From Acheta domesticus (taxonomy: Eukaryota; Arthropoda; Insecta; Orthoptera; Gryllidae), in NCBI GenBank assembly GCA_031308135.1, contig JAHLJT010000631.1:177879446-177943445 (forward strand): 64,000 nucleotides of DNA, given 5' to 3'. Position numbers and translations under genes: made by a program. The notes beneath the pieces were generated by a model that saw nothing but the letters and a program-made list of their open reading frames with translations, was not told the origin of the DNA and made no database searches. Shown piece by piece: positions 61,820 through 64,000 of the stretch. The number at the start of each line of letters is the position of its first letter. Position 1 is the first letter of the stretch.

Positions 61820-63110
61820 ACCTACTCGCGTGATTTTGAATACTATAGATCAGTTAAACAGCTGCAGTGCGCGTGGATGGCCGCTCACCATCCGTCGGCG
61901 TACGTGCTGATACACACGGCCTCTCACGGGTGTCGATGTAGCGGCGCGTACGCAACCACACGCGCGCAATCAGGGGCACGCAAACACACGCACGGCGGGG
62001 CACGCGCTTCCGCCGCCGCCGCCGCCATGAATATTAATACTTTGCCCCGCGCTACAAGGATGCGCGCGCGGTGCGGGCCGACCGCTCTGCATACGCCAAG
62101 GATGAAAAATTCATTAATAAGAGGAGCGCGTGGATCACGTTATGACGCTTGGCTTGCGGCACGTCATCCGGTTAAACATATTTCATCGGGTGAAAAAATT
62201 TCACAAACGTACAGATATTTATTGTCCCTTTTGCAGTCGATTGTGTTCGATTGGAAATGTTCAAGGATTTTTTAAGGAAGGTGTTCGTGTAGAAAGGAAC
62301 TGGTGGATTTATGATTTGATACGCGAAATATTTTTAAATAGACTTACTTGAGTAAATAAATTATTAATAGAAAGCGTGAATCATGTATGAGGCTTGGCTT
62401 GCGGCACATCATCCGGTTAAACGTATTTCATCGGGTGAAAAAATTTCACAAAGGTACAGAGGTTTATTGGCCATTTTCAGTCGATTGTGTCCGATTGGAA
62501 ACGTTCAAGGATTTTTTAAGGAAGGTTTTCCTGTAGAAAAGAACTGGTGGATTAATGATTTGGTATGCAATACGTTTATAATCGGTCTATGTGAATTAAG
62601 AATTCATTTGTAAGAGAAACGCGTGGATCACGTTATGACGCGTGGCTTGCGTTACATCATATGGTTAAACATATTTCGTCGGCTAGAAAAATTACACAAA
62701 GAGACAGAGATTTATTATCCTCTTTCAGTCAATTGTGTTCGATTGGAAATGTTTAAAGGACTTTTTTTAGGAAGGTTTTCTGTAGAAACTAAATGCTAGA
62801 TTAATGATTTGATACGTGAAACATTTTTAAACCGGCTTACGTGAATTAACAATTCATTAATAAGAGATGTGTATTTACCATGCTATGAAGCTTGGCTTGT
62901 TGCATTTCATGCGATTAAACGATATGTTGGATTTTTGTCCGAAGAAAAATTTCATTGGGCAAAACGTCACGAGTAGAGACGAAGATGTATTGTCGGTTTT
63001 GAAAGAACTGTGCTCGATTCAATATACTGAAGAGTTTTTAAGGGCGTTTTGGTTGAGAATAATATTTGATAATACGGTTTTCTACGAAGAAGATTTTTAA
63101 CTCAACTTTC
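61820..63110 (+). repeat. About 250-bp tandem array, five units sharing a peptide motif
   Basis: Aligned anchors (the GCTTGGCTTGCGGCA-type string) fall at 61871, 62147, 62392, about 62640 and about 62890, so the spacing is 276, 245, 248 and 250. Units 1 to 3 (62110-62860) are close; unit 4 is diverged. Unit 0 (61871) matches only around its anchor, the rest being a GC-rich insert with a (CGC)5 run at 62011-62026. In one frame the units read AWMAAHHPSA, AWLAARHPVK and AWLAAHHPVK, then ISSGEKISQ and, in another frame, GNVQGFFKEG. I do not recognise the family. Confidence 0.85.
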
Positions 63111-64000
63111 TTAAAAAAGCACCATTAAGAGAAGGATAATACATGCCAACCGACCGAAAGTGCATGATGTGGATAAATATTTAATATCAAATAAATGATT
63201 TACAGAGAGACCAGTAGATTTGTTGCTACCGTTTCCAAGCCATTGAAATATGTTGTACTACAGATGTTCAAGAGCTTTGTATAAAGCTTTTTGTTACATT
63301 ACGTTAAGAGTTCATTAATTTTTACTAACTTGCCACTTTTGTAGAAATCAAGTACGCCAGAAGTATATTAGTACTGGAAAATGTGTTCCGGGATATAATC
63401 CTCTAACAAAAGTTTTAAATAACTAAATTTGTCTAAGAATTTGTCACCCCGACCGTGAATCGAGTCTCCTGTTTCCATTCAGTTTTGTTTATAGTAACTG
63501 CCGAGTCCACCAATGATCAGCTCAGTGTTGCAAATAAAATTAATTTATTAAATAATTTAAAATTAAGAGTTACGGATCTCGATTCACGTGATATGTCTGC
63601 CTAAAGTTCAAGTTCAGACATATTAACATGTTTAGTTGAAATATACTATTTTTATTTAATTTTTTTAAAGAAAGGATTTATGAAATTGAAAAAACATATT
63701 TAATGTTAATAAATTAACTTCACGATAATAAACTGAACGTTTGCAATAATTTCTTTGAAAACACTACTTCATCTACTTAGACTTTCAAAACGCTACTCGA
63801 AGTTGCCGTTGCCTTTGTTGCTGATGTCTAATTTGCATTTCCTGATGTTGCGTGTCTCTTAATGTGCTAAAGAATGGTGCGTTGTTGTCGCCTGCTTCTG
63901 TTTTCTCGGGTTGCTGGTGAAGATAGCAAGAGAATACATTCAGGGCTCAAATAGCTCAGTACAAGGTATTACAAGAAATCTTGCTACAATATGCACAGGA
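63111..64000. other. AT-rich right end, no feature recognised
   Basis: No exon, repeat or RNA gene was identified. Confidence 0.5.

Noticed and set aside
61730..62275. 181-codon frame as a real gene
   Set aside because: It runs through a GC-rich low-complexity stretch into a tandem repeat unit whose other copies are frameshifted.
63990..64000. Restart of the 131-bp array at the right edge (TGCACAGGA)
   Set aside because: Nine bases only, with unrelated sequence in front of it.

Overview
The window looks like insect nuclear DNA: AT-rich introns, GC-rich islands, SINEs, MITEs and decayed transposons, and no dense coding, operons or ribosome-binding sites. It contains a run of exactly 1000 N (42830-43829), as placed in assembly scaffolds. 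Very long introns and old transposon relics suggest a large-genome, probably hemimetabolous, insect. That assignment is inference; nothing here fixes the species.

The only host gene I can support lies on the minus strand. Three short GC-rich exons, at 40192-40343, 7906-8050 and 1180-1310 in transcript order, encode consecutive immunoglobulin-domain segments of a Sidestep (Side)-like cell-surface receptor. Their reading phases join exactly (0/0, then 1/2 creating a Tyr codon), giving 142 residues. The first two exons together make one Ig domain (Cys, Trp, then Cys). The third holds the B-strand Cys and C-strand Trp of the next. The introns are 32,141 bp and 6,595 bp. The signal peptide, first Ig domains, later Ig/FN3 domains and membrane segment were not found and should lie outside the window or in the gap.

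The rest is mostly intronic or upstream DNA filled with mobile elements. From left to right: a decaying 131-bp tandem array (1-767); a 371-bp element with long perfect terminal inverted repeats (3306-3676); a piggyBac relic (minus, about 4403-5640); a LINE reverse-transcriptase relic (minus, about 8850-10545); a TIR element (11548-12229) with an inverted relative at 45923-46580; a jockey-like LINE with ORF1, endonuclease and the end of RT but no RT core (plus, about 12440-15060); a 1.4-kb foldback element (18988-20345); an hAT/DUF4371 transposase relic (about 31700-32870); a mariner fragment (40749-40930); and a foldback MITE (59591-59812). A small hAT-type MITE family has four copies (8120-8354, 18366-18603, 39888-40130, 54213-54297), each with a nearly preserved 8-bp target duplication. 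Two of them sit within 70 bp of splice sites of the Side-like gene. A tRNA-derived SINE family has three copies.

Two other tandem arrays are clear: three 125-bp units at 56097-56471 and about five 245-276-bp units at 61820-63110, whose units share a recurring peptide. GC-rich islands (about 17.2, 20.8, 23.3-24.2, 28.6-29.1, 37.8-38.1, 53.6, 56.6, 57.5-57.8, 60.7-60.9 and 61.9-62.1 kb) show no recognisable protein and may be regulatory or conserved non-coding DNA.
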